From: an uncultured Lachnospiraceae bacterium
Lineage (GTDB): Bacteria > Bacillota > Clostridia > Lachnospirales > Lachnospiraceae
DNA: 64,000 nucleotides
Direction of reading: 5' to 3'
Assembly (NCBI GenBank): GCA_905234595.1
Contig: CAJOID010000001.1
Location: 24,439-88,438 of the forward strand
A model generated the notes under the pieces. It saw only the letters and a list, made by a program, of their open reading frames with translations. It did no database searches and had not been told where the DNA came from. How positions within the stretch are numbered: the first letter of the stretch is position 1; every line of letters starts with the position of its first letter. Below, in pieces: positions 52,706 through 61,417 of this stretch. Made by a program: the position numbers and the translations under genes.

Positions 52706-53713
52706 TCACGTTCCACCGTTCATCTTATGCCAGTTTCTGCAAAATTCATCTACCGGCACTTCCACCCCGGACTCCCGGAGCAGCTTAGCAAAAGCCTCCT
52801 CCTGAACCCTGTAGAACGGATATGAATGCCCTGCCGCAAACCTCACAGGTGTCATATAGTTGGGGCCGAATTCTGCCCTGAGTACCTCGTCATAATTATC
52901 CGGGACTCTCATAGTTATATGCTCATACGGTAGATCCATGCCTTTACCCAGACCATCAGGATCCACACATTCGTACCCCTCAAAAACATCAGTCACTTCA
53001 CGTGGTCGAAGATACAATATATCATATACTTTGGATGTTCCTGAAACACTCGACGCCAATCTGTCCGAAGCCAACCACAATGCATGACTCAGGCTCACAT
53101 CATCCCGCTCATCGTACTGTATCCCTTCCATCCACTCGGCAAACACCTTCAGCCTGTTGTGTAATGTCCCTCTGCGTCGGTATTCGTCAGGGAAACGTGC
53201 AGTGGTCTGCATATCATTACACAGGTTTACCATCTTCACCTGCTCAGCCGGATCCTCAGGAAGATAATCCAGCGGAAATATATCTATCCCGACTCTCATA
53301 TAAGGGAATCCGTGGAAATAGTCCATGTATTTAGGCAGAGTGAAGTACGTCTCATCTGCGATCACGCGTCCCTGCGGCTCCTGATTGGCCGCTATCAGTC
53401 TGGGTTCTCTGGCAAACAGCCCCGAAACAACAAAACCTTCCGGGAGCACATCATCCGCTATCCGGAAGAATTTATCGTAATCTGACCTGAGCATACACAG
53501 ATCGATATCATCATCCCAAGGAATGAAGCCCTTGTGTCTGACAGTTCCAAGCAGCGTGCCACCGTAAGCATAGTACCTGATGTCATGCTCTTCGCAGACA
53601 CGCTTTATGACTTCCAGGACTTCCAGCTCCGCTGCCCAGGCTCTCTTCATCATCTCTGAAATGACAAAGCCTTCCCTTTCTTCTTCTCTGAAAAACTCAA
53701 CCGGATTATGCAT
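52706..53713 (-). CDS. LicD-family phosphotransferase
   Basis: The 335-residue protein has an N-terminus of type A character (REGFVISEMMKRAWAAELEVL) but a different tail. The LicD motif GGTLLGTVRHKGFIPWDDD is at 51-69. It overlaps the DUF6492-like gene by 8 bases with GGAGAG before its ATG. It is the eighth LicD copy in 26.6 kb. Confidence 0.87.
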   Translation of the reverse strand: MHNPVEFFREEEREGFVISEMMKRAWAAELEVLEVIKRVCEEHDIRYYAYGGTLLGTVRHKGFIPWDDDIDLCMLRSDYDKFFRIADDVLPEGFVVSGLFAREPRLIAANQEPQGRVIADETYFTLPKYMDYFHGFPYMRVGIDIFPLDYLPEDPAEQVKMVNLCNDMQTTARFPDEYRRRGTLHNRLKVFAEWMEGIQYDERDDVSLSHALWLASDRLASSVSGTSKVYDILYLRPREVTDVFEGYECVDPDGLGKGMDLPYEHITMRVPDNYDEVLRAEFGPNYMTPVRFAAGHSYPFYRVQEEAFAKLLRESGVEVPVDEFCRNWHKMNGGT

Positions 53714-54743
53714 TAAACTCTCCGCTGGTCACATTTGTATCAGTGGAATCTCCCCAACTCTCCTTATACCCTTCCTCGAACTCCTCCTGAACTACCTGAA
53801 GCATCTGTGCGGCAGTCAGCTTACTCTGATATTCGGGGTTGTCAAAAAGATTCTGATGGTCAAATCTGACCTCCTGCCCCTTCTCAAATGATATAGCCGT
53901 AAAGTCATGCCCCAACCATTCATAATCTCGCTCACATATGGTATCAGGATCAAAGAATTCCGCCCCAAGTCTGAAGGAATGCCATTCTCTGAGGCGATAC
54001 GCCGATGAATGGTTTATCGCGACATAGGTGCCGTAGGTCTCATATTCGCTGAAAGAAGAATCCTGTAATCTAGCGCCTTCGACACCATGTATGATCTTAC
54101 GCCAGAATATATCTCCGGGAATCCTGTCGTTAGCCTCTATCGCTCCTATGAGCTCAAGAACCAGGCCTTTGTTAAAAAGCATATGCTCGGAAATGAAGGA
54201 TGGACCGATAACCTTTTCCATACCCGGTATCAACCGCCCCATAGTTTCAAAGTACTCCGCGTGATACTCCTGCTTAATATCCAAATATGGCCTGGGCGAA
54301 CTGCCGTCCTGCGGATTCGAGAACATGGAAAAATTACAACAGGGAAAAGTGTCGCCATCCCATATCAGATAGTACTCATCCTGACATCTGCACGCATATG
54401 AGAGTTTAAGGAACTGCTGGTAATACCAGCCGGTAATGCCTCGCGGAAGTTCACGTCCCGCGAGCAGTTCCGCCATCTCAGCGCGTATCTCTTCATGCAC
54501 ATCATCAAAGGGGAGTATGTCGTCTTCATTGATGAAATCCATACGATCCGGATCATAACCTTCCGTGATCCTGCCCTTACATTCATCAAAAAGTTCACCT
54601 ACCACGCTGCTGCCCAGGATATGTACACATCTGACCGGCATGTATTTGAGATAGTATTTATACTGTCCCGCCAATCTCTTAAAACTGTCCGGTGTTACCA
54701 GCACAACGGCATCATACTGTTCACGGTCACGCATTGTATTCAT
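53706..54743 (-). CDS. DUF6492-like predicted glycosyltransferase
   Basis: The 345-residue paralogue of 26042 shares GITGWYYQQFLKLSYA near residue 100, LIWDGDTFPC (DGD) and SFISEHMLFNKGLVLEL. Its DxD is DGD rather than DSD. In both loci the DUF6492-like gene stands next to a LicD gene, which suggests the two act on the same acceptor glycan. GGGAG precedes the ATG. Confidence 0.72.
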   Translation of the reverse strand: MNTMRDREQYDAVVLVTPDSFKRLAGQYKYYLKYMPVRCVHILGSSVVGELFDECKGRITEGYDPDRMDFINEDDILPFDDVHEEIRAEMAELLAGRELPRGITGWYYQQFLKLSYACRCQDEYYLIWDGDTFPCCNFSMFSNPQDGSSPRPYLDIKQEYHAEYFETMGRLIPGMEKVIGPSFISEHMLFNKGLVLELIGAIEANDRIPGDIFWRKIIHGVEGARLQDSSFSEYETYGTYVAINHSSAYRLREWHSFRLGAEFFDPDTICERDYEWLGHDFTAISFEKGQEVRFDHQNLFDNPEYQSKLTAAQMLQVVQEEFEEGYKESWGDSTDTNVTSGEFNA

Positions 54744-54781
54744 ATTATCTGTCTCCCATCATTTATTCTTGAGAACAACAT

Positions 54782-55864
54782 TTACAATCTGTTTCCCGGC
54801 ATTGTGATCATGATCTTGCAATAGTCTTCGGTTTTATCTCGCATGATCTTAAGTCCCTGAGGCAGATTTTCAAGCGGGAATCTGTGTGTGATAAGCTTCT
54901 CGGGATGAAGTGTCCCTTTCCCAAGTCGATCGATCAGATAACTCCAGTCATCTGACTGTGCTCCTGTATAAGAAGCGTTCCAGGTGCCGGTCAGGTACAG
55001 TTGCCTCCGCAATATCTGCCAATAAATATCTCGCTCAAGCCTCATGTCTCCGTGAGGATTACCGACTAAAACAATCCGTGCCTCAGGTGCAGTTGCAAGA
55101 ACAGCTTCGGCTAACGCCGAACTGTTTCCAACACATTCGAGCACGACATCGGCACCAAGTTCATGCCTGCCCGTTATATAGTGTGTCTCATCTACTCCGA
55201 GTAGTTCCATACGCCTGCGTTGTGATTCTTTGTTGCCGATGGCATAGACATCCCGATACCCCGCATCCTTCAGTATCATTACCGCAAGACTTCCGATCGG
55301 ACCGAGACCGATCACGGCGATCTTGAGATTTTTATCCGAGGCTGAATTACCGGAGATTGTCTGTTTTCCATCTGTGTTCCCCGGATCAGTGAGCAACCCG
55401 GCTCTTCTGATCGCATGAAGCGCGACTCCCATAGGTTCAAGCATCGCTGCCTGTTCGGAGCTGACCTGATCGGGAATGGTTGCAAGTCTGTCTGCAGGAA
55501 CGCATACATATTCGGCAAAAGCCCCATCGCGTCTCGATCCGGAATAGTCATAGCTGCTGCACATTTCGTATTTCCCATCAGCACATGCCGGACATTGTCC
55601 GCAGGGGATCAGAGGAAATATTCCAACTCTGTGCCCGATAAGTGACGGTTCCGTGTTCTCACCAACATCCTCAACTTCACCAGAGAACTCGTGTCCGGGT
55701 ATCAATGGATGGATATGTGCCCCTGTTTCATATATTCTGGGGATGTCGGACCCGCATATCCCGCATGCATGTACACGAACCAAAGCTTCACCCTTATCAG
55801 GTACGGGTATCGGCCGTTCCTCATATCTGAGGTCTCCTATCTCATACAGGACATACGCTTTCAT
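54782..55864 (-). CDS. Zinc-dependent alcohol dehydrogenase, TarJ-like
   Basis: The 360-residue medium-chain dehydrogenase has catalytic zinc ligands in HACGICGSD and GHEFSGEVE. The structural zinc site is CGQCPACADGKYEMC. The NAD(P) motif is VIGLGPIGSLAVM near residue 190. TarJ reduces ribulose 5-phosphate to ribitol 5-phosphate. The next genes upstream are TarI-type and Rpe-type, which supports that role; sorbitol- or threonine-dehydrogenase activity is the main alternative. Confidence 0.82.
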   Translation of the reverse strand: MKAYVLYEIGDLRYEERPIPVPDKGEALVRVHACGICGSDIPRIYETGAHIHPLIPGHEFSGEVEDVGENTEPSLIGHRVGIFPLIPCGQCPACADGKYEMCSSYDYSGSRRDGAFAEYVCVPADRLATIPDQVSSEQAAMLEPMGVALHAIRRAGLLTDPGNTDGKQTISGNSASDKNLKIAVIGLGPIGSLAVMILKDAGYRDVYAIGNKESQRRRMELLGVDETHYITGRHELGADVVLECVGNSSALAEAVLATAPEARIVLVGNPHGDMRLERDIYWQILRRQLYLTGTWNASYTGAQSDDWSYLIDRLGKGTLHPEKLITHRFPLENLPQGLKIMRDKTEDYCKIMITMPGNRL

Positions 55865-55898
55865 ATAGTTCTCCGTTTATATCTGCATTCGCGGGCCA

Positions 55899-56600
55899 TC
55901 ATCGGCCTTCAATTATATCCTTGTATCTGTCAAGGTCACCTGTCGTGGTAATCTTGAAGTTATTCTCGTCACCCGGGATCATGGCTATATCCATGCCCGC
56001 CACGACCGCAGGTTCAGTCGATCCGCATATATCTCTGATCCTGTCCGGGATAAGTGACTGATTCGCGCGAAGGTATTTACCAAACTTAAATGCCTCCGGC
56101 GCCTGTCCGGCAAATATTCGCCCACGATCCAGAAGGCCGGACACTCTCTGCCCTCCGTCGCTCAGGTACACTGTATCCTTCATCGGAAGGACCGGCATGG
56201 CTCCGTCATAATCGGCACAGGCGGCCAGACAATCCGAAATGATCTGATCTGTGGTAAGCGGTCGAACTGCATCCTGAACCAGTACAAGTGAATCGTTCTC
56301 AAGTACCCCCTTAAGATCGATCAGACCATTATATATAGATAACTGCCTCGTCTCTCCCGGATGAGAGAAACCGATCCGAACTGATCGATGAAAACCGATC
56401 ATGTCATTAAGATCTGATATGATCTCATCCTGCCAAACGTCCGATGCCACGATCTGTATAGCATCTATTTGCGGATGCCGGCACAGAGTGGCCAGAGATC
56501 GCGTAATGATCATATGTCCACAGACCCTGATATACTGTTTGGGTATATCGGATCCCAGCCTGGTGCCGATTCCTCCGGCCGAAACTATCGCCCCATTCAC
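55899..56600 (-). CDS. IspD/TarI-type cytidylyltransferase (ribitol-5-phosphate cytidylyltransferase candidate)
   Basis: The 233-residue protein begins GAIVSAGGIGTRLGSDIPKQ (CTP loop) with LVQDAVRPLTTDQI and RIFAGQAPEAFKF. Between the TarJ-like dehydrogenase and the Rpe-like epimerase, CDP-ribitol synthesis is the best reading. Its start overlaps the upstream gene by 4 bases (ATGA). It is a paralogue of 41686 but only distantly similar outside the motifs. Confidence 0.85.
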   Translation of the reverse strand: MNGAIVSAGGIGTRLGSDIPKQYIRVCGHMIITRSLATLCRHPQIDAIQIVASDVWQDEIISDLNDMIGFHRSVRIGFSHPGETRQLSIYNGLIDLKGVLENDSLVLVQDAVRPLTTDQIISDCLAACADYDGAMPVLPMKDTVYLSDGGQRVSGLLDRGRIFAGQAPEAFKFGKYLRANQSLIPDRIRDICGSTEPAVVAGMDIAMIPGDENNFKITTTGDLDRYKDIIEGR

Positions 56601-57295
56601 CTGATCATCTCCCTGATGGAGGACAAAGTATCTGCATATGAACGATCATGTCCAAACAAAAGTGTAGTACCGAGTACAAATCCCTTAACCCCCATCGGAG
56701 CAAATGTTTTGATACGCTCCGCACTGCATGCTCCGTCCCAGTAAACTTCAAAATCCATTTCCTCACGATATGTCAGAAGTTTCTTAATCTTCTCGCCGAC
56801 ATACGGAAGATACATCTGCGCTGCATTGCCGGGATTAACTGACATGACAAGAACCTTTTTGATAATACGGAGCATCTCATATACCGTCTCGACACTGGTT
56901 CCCGGATTGATAGCGATGCCGGGAATGAGCCCGGCATTGATTATCTTTTGTAAAGTAGTCGAAGGATGATATTCGGCTTCGGGATGAATATATATAGTGT
57001 CACCCTTCTTCAGATTCTTGATAAACAATTCTACGGTATTGTTCGGATGTTCCACCATCAAATGCACATCCAGAGGCTTCTGTGTAGCCGACCGGATATA
57101 GCTCATATCGTTCAACGACATTGCGTAATTGGGTACATATCGTCCATCCATGATATCGATATGAAAAGAGTCAATGCCGGCACTTTCAAGTGCACGAACC
57201 TCATCCTCCAGATGACCGTAGTTGGCACACATCATGGAGGCCATCAGTTCAATATGGGATAATGCGGATGTGTTTTGATTATCGTTATGGCTCAT
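56597..57295 (-). CDS. Ribulose-phosphate 3-epimerase family protein
   Basis: The ATG at 57295 follows AAGGAG by 10 bases and gives 232 residues; a start at 57313 lacks a site. Motifs: ASMMCANYGH, HIDIMDGRYVPN with the catalytic Asp, DVHLMVEHP, MSVNPG and, in place of VDGG, YWDGACS. Rpe interconverts ribulose- and xylulose-5-phosphate; in this operon it would supply ribulose 5-phosphate for ribitol phosphate. The WDGA variant could mean another pentose or hexose phosphate. Confidence 0.85.
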   Translation of the reverse strand: MSHNDNQNTSALSHIELMASMMCANYGHLEDEVRALESAGIDSFHIDIMDGRYVPNYAMSLNDMSYIRSATQKPLDVHLMVEHPNNTVELFIKNLKKGDTIYIHPEAEYHPSTTLQKIINAGLIPGIAINPGTSVETVYEMLRIIKKVLVMSVNPGNAAQMYLPYVGEKIKKLLTYREEMDFEVYWDGACSAERIKTFAPMGVKGFVLGTTLLFGHDRSYADTLSSIREMIR

Positions 57296-57323
57296 AGCGT
57301 CCCTCTCCTTCATTTTAAACTAT

Positions 57324-58883
57324 TTACATGTTAAGCGCATCAATCAGCCTTTGGCTGCTCCTATCATCAGAAAAGGCGTGCATTTCACGTCGTATCCGCT
57401 GGCGTTTGTCCCGTGCTGTATCATTTCCCGTGATGACATCCCGTACAAACTGCAAAAAGTCTTCAAAGCCATATATTTCTACGCCGGGAAGATAATCCCT
57501 GATATTGTCAAACACAAAGCCTCTGCTTTGCTCATACTCTTCCACGTCATCAAGCGTAAAACCGATCGGTCTGTCAAGAAGCAGGTAATCAACAGCAGCC
57601 GAGGAATAGTCGCTTATAAGAGCATCAGCATGTCCGAGTATTTCATTTATCATCAATCCGGCATCATATATCGTCTCATTCTCCAGACTCACTATATTGG
57701 AGAACTCACCGATATGGAGCATACTCACATCCTGAACAGGATGGATCTTGATTATCATCAGAGTATCATTGTCAGCTAATAATCTATTCAGTTCCTCCAT
57801 AGCTTTATTATCCGGTACTATCGGCAACCCCGTTTCTCCACCCGGTGCCCGCTCATCAAGATCTGACAGCTGAGATACCGGAGTCCTGAATGTCGGTAGC
57901 CAGAAGATATACTTTGATGCTCTCCTGATCTTCAACTTATCTCTCCAATCAGAGGCGGGATGGAACAACAGATCCTCCTTGGGATATCCGGTAATGAGAA
58001 TCTGATCTTCCCGTAAACCGTAAATTCTTTGATGTATTTGTGAATAAAGCGGACTTATGACTATATTGTACTCATAGCGATGCTCACATCTGGCAAAGGT
58101 TGTCCTTGTCTTGAAACCGCAGCCGTGCCAAAGCTGCACCCGGATCTGGCCCTCCCTCGGATATCTGCAGAAGCCGTATGCATCCGTCATAAAAATGTAT
58201 TTCGCAAGACACAGGTTCCTGTAATACTCTCTTCGCTCCGTCTCATCATCGCTTATGGAACTGCTCATTGGCAAAAAACTGACATTCTCATATTTTTCCT
58301 CATATGATACAAATTCTGCCGGATCCTTTACAAGCCATACCAGCTTATATTTCTCATTGAAATGTATCGAGAGCATATATTCAAACAGTGCTCTTGCATT
58401 ATCATAGAAATCAGTCCCTCTGACATAAGACGATACCGGTGGACCGCTGCGAAAAATGATTATATTCTCCAACGGCAAGCCTGAGTATTCCTCTCTGTAT
58501 GAAAGATAATATGAAGAGTCCCTGTTGGCATAGAAGTAAATGGTCTCAAATCTGCCTTCAACACCGGGCTCCTTTAATAAAAGGTCGTAATACTCCATAT
58601 AATAACCATCTGTTATGATTATCGCTGAAGAATCCGGTATCTCACTTATTTTTGATAGCGGATATACCTCTACACTGATATTGTCCACATCAAAGCTTCC
58701 CTGCTTGCGCTCATTTTCATCCAAAACACCGCGGATTTCAGGGAAATCCCCGTATACGGACAATATCTCCCGGATATATGACGGATTATATTTGACAAGA
58801 TATACCGGTCTTCCCATAATCTCGGGTATCGTTGTCGCATCGAGTTTTCTCAAACGATTTTTTTCATTTCCTGTTCCGATCAT
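57324..58883 (-). CDS. CDP-glycerol/CDP-ribitol glycerophosphotransferase family (TagF/TarL-like)
   Basis: The ATG at 58883 overlaps the upstream stop as ATGA and gives 519 residues. The N-terminal about 120 residues resemble the appended Rossmann-like domain of neighbouring enzymes. From about 190 the Glyphos_transf domain appears: QLWHGCGFKTRTTFARCEHR with the catalytic His and ALISDYSSAAVDYLLLDRP near the C-terminus. These enzymes polymerise polyol phosphates from CDP-polyols. With TarJ- and TarI-like genes next to it, a poly(ribitol phosphate) or a single ribitol phosphate is likely. Confidence 0.88.
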   Translation of the reverse strand: MIGTGNEKNRLRKLDATTIPEIMGRPVYLVKYNPSYIREILSVYGDFPEIRGVLDENERKQGSFDVDNISVEVYPLSKISEIPDSSAIIITDGYYMEYYDLLLKEPGVEGRFETIYFYANRDSSYYLSYREEYSGLPLENIIIFRSGPPVSSYVRGTDFYDNARALFEYMLSIHFNEKYKLVWLVKDPAEFVSYEEKYENVSFLPMSSSISDDETERREYYRNLCLAKYIFMTDAYGFCRYPREGQIRVQLWHGCGFKTRTTFARCEHRYEYNIVISPLYSQIHQRIYGLREDQILITGYPKEDLLFHPASDWRDKLKIRRASKYIFWLPTFRTPVSQLSDLDERAPGGETGLPIVPDNKAMEELNRLLADNDTLMIIKIHPVQDVSMLHIGEFSNIVSLENETIYDAGLMINEILGHADALISDYSSAAVDYLLLDRPIGFTLDDVEEYEQSRGFVFDNIRDYLPGVEIYGFEDFLQFVRDVITGNDTARDKRQRIRREMHAFSDDRSSQRLIDALNM

Positions 58884-60256
58884 ATCTTTGCACCCCCTGC
58901 AGCAGGTCTCAGATAATAATCCCAAGGGCAGAACTGTTCAAGATCAATACAGGTGATCCTGCGCTTTTCACATTCTTCATTAATGGAGCGATAGATCTTG
59001 TAATTGGATGCAACAATAACATCTGCCGTATTATATGCATCCTTCACATCGATACAGACGCACTTAATATCTGTGTCGAAATCCGAAGTCAAGCTCACGA
59101 ATTTCTCCGGATCCCGGTCCGTCACCATGATCGTCCTGCCGGCAGGACCACCGGAAAAAGCATTATTAGTAACGTCGCCGTAAAATGACAGGAAGGCGTT
59201 CCCCCTCGGACCGCATCCCCAGAGAAGAAGTCCCTTCTCAGGAAGCAGACTCATGAGTTCATCCTTCCGCCTGTATAGCTGCCCCTCAAAATCACTGTCG
59301 GAATCCGCCCAAAATTCGTCAAAATCATTTTGCAGAAGATACTCATGCTTCCGGGCGTGCCGTTCGTCAACAAAGTATCGCTCCGGCAGATTATTTCTGA
59401 AATAATCCCGGATAAAAAAATAATAACCTCTTCCCGCCTGCAAATCCCGACAATTACGTACCACAGTAAAAGATCGGTTCAAAAGTAATCCATATAAACT
59501 TCGTCCCTCAAAGGAATCTGCATCCGTGCCCATATCTTCCATTGCCTTAGACAAGGCTCTGTAAAGATTCCGAGGATCCTGATTTGCAGATATCTGAGTA
59601 GAGGTTCCATACCGGTATTTTATAAGCGGATGTGTACCACATATATTTATAATCCTATGGGATTTCAAAAGGCACATGACAGAAAAATAGATGTCATTTC
59701 CGGATGACAGATTCTGAAATACGATATCATTATTTCGGAGAAATTCAGAAGAATAAACCTTATTCCATGGGGTAAGAGAAAAACCGGACAAGGAGTTTTC
59801 CGACAGGTTATTAAGTGCATATATATCCCCGGACTTAGGACCCGGTGGACAAACCATCCTAGGAGCATCAATCGTATTATCATTCTGATGCTTCATGAAT
59901 TCAAAACTGCAGATAGCCATATCCGCCCTTTGACAATTTATAACCTGCCAGGCTCTTTCAAGATAATCAGGCAAATATATATCGTCCGAATCCAAAAAGG
60001 CAATATACTCTCCTCTCGCCTCCTTGAGGCCCAAATTTCGGGCTGCTCCGGCTCCCTTCTCACCCGAATTCCGTATAATACGTATCCGGCGGTCACTTTC
60101 CTCCCACCGCCTCAATATCCTTAGGGTATCTTCATCATCCGAGTGATCATCCACGCATAATAATTCAAAATCTGCATAAGACTGAGTCAGGACAGACGGA
60201 ATACTCTCATCCAGATACTTTCCGGTATTATATATGGGCATGATTATGGTTATCAT
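58880..60256 (-). CDS. GT2 glycosyltransferase with C-terminal extra domain
   Basis: The ATG at 60256 gives 458 residues, MITIIMPIYNTGKYLDESI onward; a start 11 codons upstream would overlap the previous gene. The GT2 motifs are VDDHSDDED and AFLDSDDIYLPDYL. A C-terminal domain begins about 345 with KGLLLWGCGPRGNAFLSFYG and ends near the stop, again the Rossmann-like kind. It has a weak ribosome-binding site and is coupled to the TagF-like gene. Confidence 0.83.
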   Translation of the reverse strand: MITIIMPIYNTGKYLDESIPSVLTQSYADFELLCVDDHSDDEDTLRILRRWEESDRRIRIIRNSGEKGAGAARNLGLKEARGEYIAFLDSDDIYLPDYLERAWQVINCQRADMAICSFEFMKHQNDNTIDAPRMVCPPGPKSGDIYALNNLSENSLSGFSLTPWNKVYSSEFLRNNDIVFQNLSSGNDIYFSVMCLLKSHRIINICGTHPLIKYRYGTSTQISANQDPRNLYRALSKAMEDMGTDADSFEGRSLYGLLLNRSFTVVRNCRDLQAGRGYYFFIRDYFRNNLPERYFVDERHARKHEYLLQNDFDEFWADSDSDFEGQLYRRKDELMSLLPEKGLLLWGCGPRGNAFLSFYGDVTNNAFSGGPAGRTIMVTDRDPEKFVSLTSDFDTDIKCVCIDVKDAYNTADVIVASNYKIYRSINEECEKRRITCIDLEQFCPWDYYLRPAAGGAKI

Positions 60257-60263
60257 AAGTTCA

Positions 60264-61388
60264 TCAAGAATAACTAACATCTGAAACAAAACGCTCTAGA
60301 TCACTTTTGTCTCTTTCATTAAGTATCCTGCTCTTAGTTTTTGAATTAATCACAGCTCTGTTTCTTTGAATCAGTGCTTCTCTGTATGAATTCAGATAAT
60401 CACGAGGCACCTGCAATACTTGTCTTTGAATTACATTCCTTTCAAGATCTAGAATAACAAGCTCAGATGTATTACCTGTAGAAGCTATGATTTTCCCCTC
60501 ATGAAGACCCGCATATGAAAACACAGTTCGAGCCGATGAAGCATTATTATACTCCGAATTACATATTTCTCTGAACCTTTCATCTTCATGAATCTCACCG
60601 GTTACAGTTTCTATTCGAAGAACCATGTTGCCGGTTTCAGGAAATGCCCAAATGCTTTTACCATGTGCCATACACCCGACATAAGTACTGTTTCTGCAAT
60701 TCACTGGTATGCCATAAGAATTATACTTATCATTTCCCAATTCCCACTTGATTATACTTTCCCCTTTTCGTGGAAAAAGCCAAATACTGTTATCGTTGTC
60801 AATGCAGATACTGGAGTACCCTGTAGTTCCTACTCGAATAATCTCCACATTACCGGTCGTAATACAATACTTCATAACAGCATTCAAATTACAAAAAGGG
60901 GCATAAATAATATTATCATGAAGAATACCCGACCGAAAATACAGGTCATTTATCCTATCAGCTAAAGGGGAAAAACCATCCATCCATTGATCAACTATTC
61001 TTACTGAATAATCGCATAAATCCACTTCAACAATTCCGTGAAAACGGGTTGGAAGCATTATCAACCTCTCATCACATATGAAGCTACGATATATTCGCGA
61101 GGTCAACTCTTCACCCCCAAAATCCAAAAAATGCCTTTCAAATTCTTTTGTTTTAAGATCATATTTCACCAATTCCCAGGCTGCATGCGGAACTGCGTAA
61201 AGAGCACCATCTTTATACAACAGTTCGCCATACTCTCTGGATAAACTGTGCTTTTTCGCAGTCAATTCGCCCAAGTATTCTACCCCTGTCGAATCATACT
61301 TGAACAGTCCATCTCCAACAATTGAAGGGAAATATATACAGCCATCTATACTAATGCAGTTTTCAAAGCCAATCCCTAGAATACCCAA
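60264..61388 (-). CDS. Beta-propeller protein of unknown function
   Basis: The 374-residue protein is made of repeated blade-like units, for example DGCIYFPSIVGDGLFKYD, KDGALYAVPHAAWELVKYD, HDNIIYAPFCNLNAVMKY and HGKSIWAFPETGNMVLRI, each ending in a hydrophobic-acidic pair. That is the look of a 6- or 7-bladed propeller (kelch/NHL kind). There is no signal peptide, so it is cytoplasmic. The start is TTG at 61388 with GAGGAG before it. It sits between a CapA-FkbM fusion and a GT2, so it may be a glycan-assembly scaffold or lectin. Confidence 0.6.
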   Translation of the reverse strand: MGILGIGFENCISIDGCIYFPSIVGDGLFKYDSTGVEYLGELTAKKHSLSREYGELLYKDGALYAVPHAAWELVKYDLKTKEFERHFLDFGGEELTSRIYRSFICDERLIMLPTRFHGIVEVDLCDYSVRIVDQWMDGFSPLADRINDLYFRSGILHDNIIYAPFCNLNAVMKYCITTGNVEIIRVGTTGYSSICIDNDNSIWLFPRKGESIIKWELGNDKYNSYGIPVNCRNSTYVGCMAHGKSIWAFPETGNMVLRIETVTGEIHEDERFREICNSEYNNASSARTVFSYAGLHEGKIIASTGNTSELVILDLERNVIQRQVLQVPRDYLNSYREALIQRNRAVINSKTKSRILNERDKSDLERFVSDVSYS

Positions 61389-61417
61389 CTATTATCTCCT
61401 CTTTTTCATTGATCACT

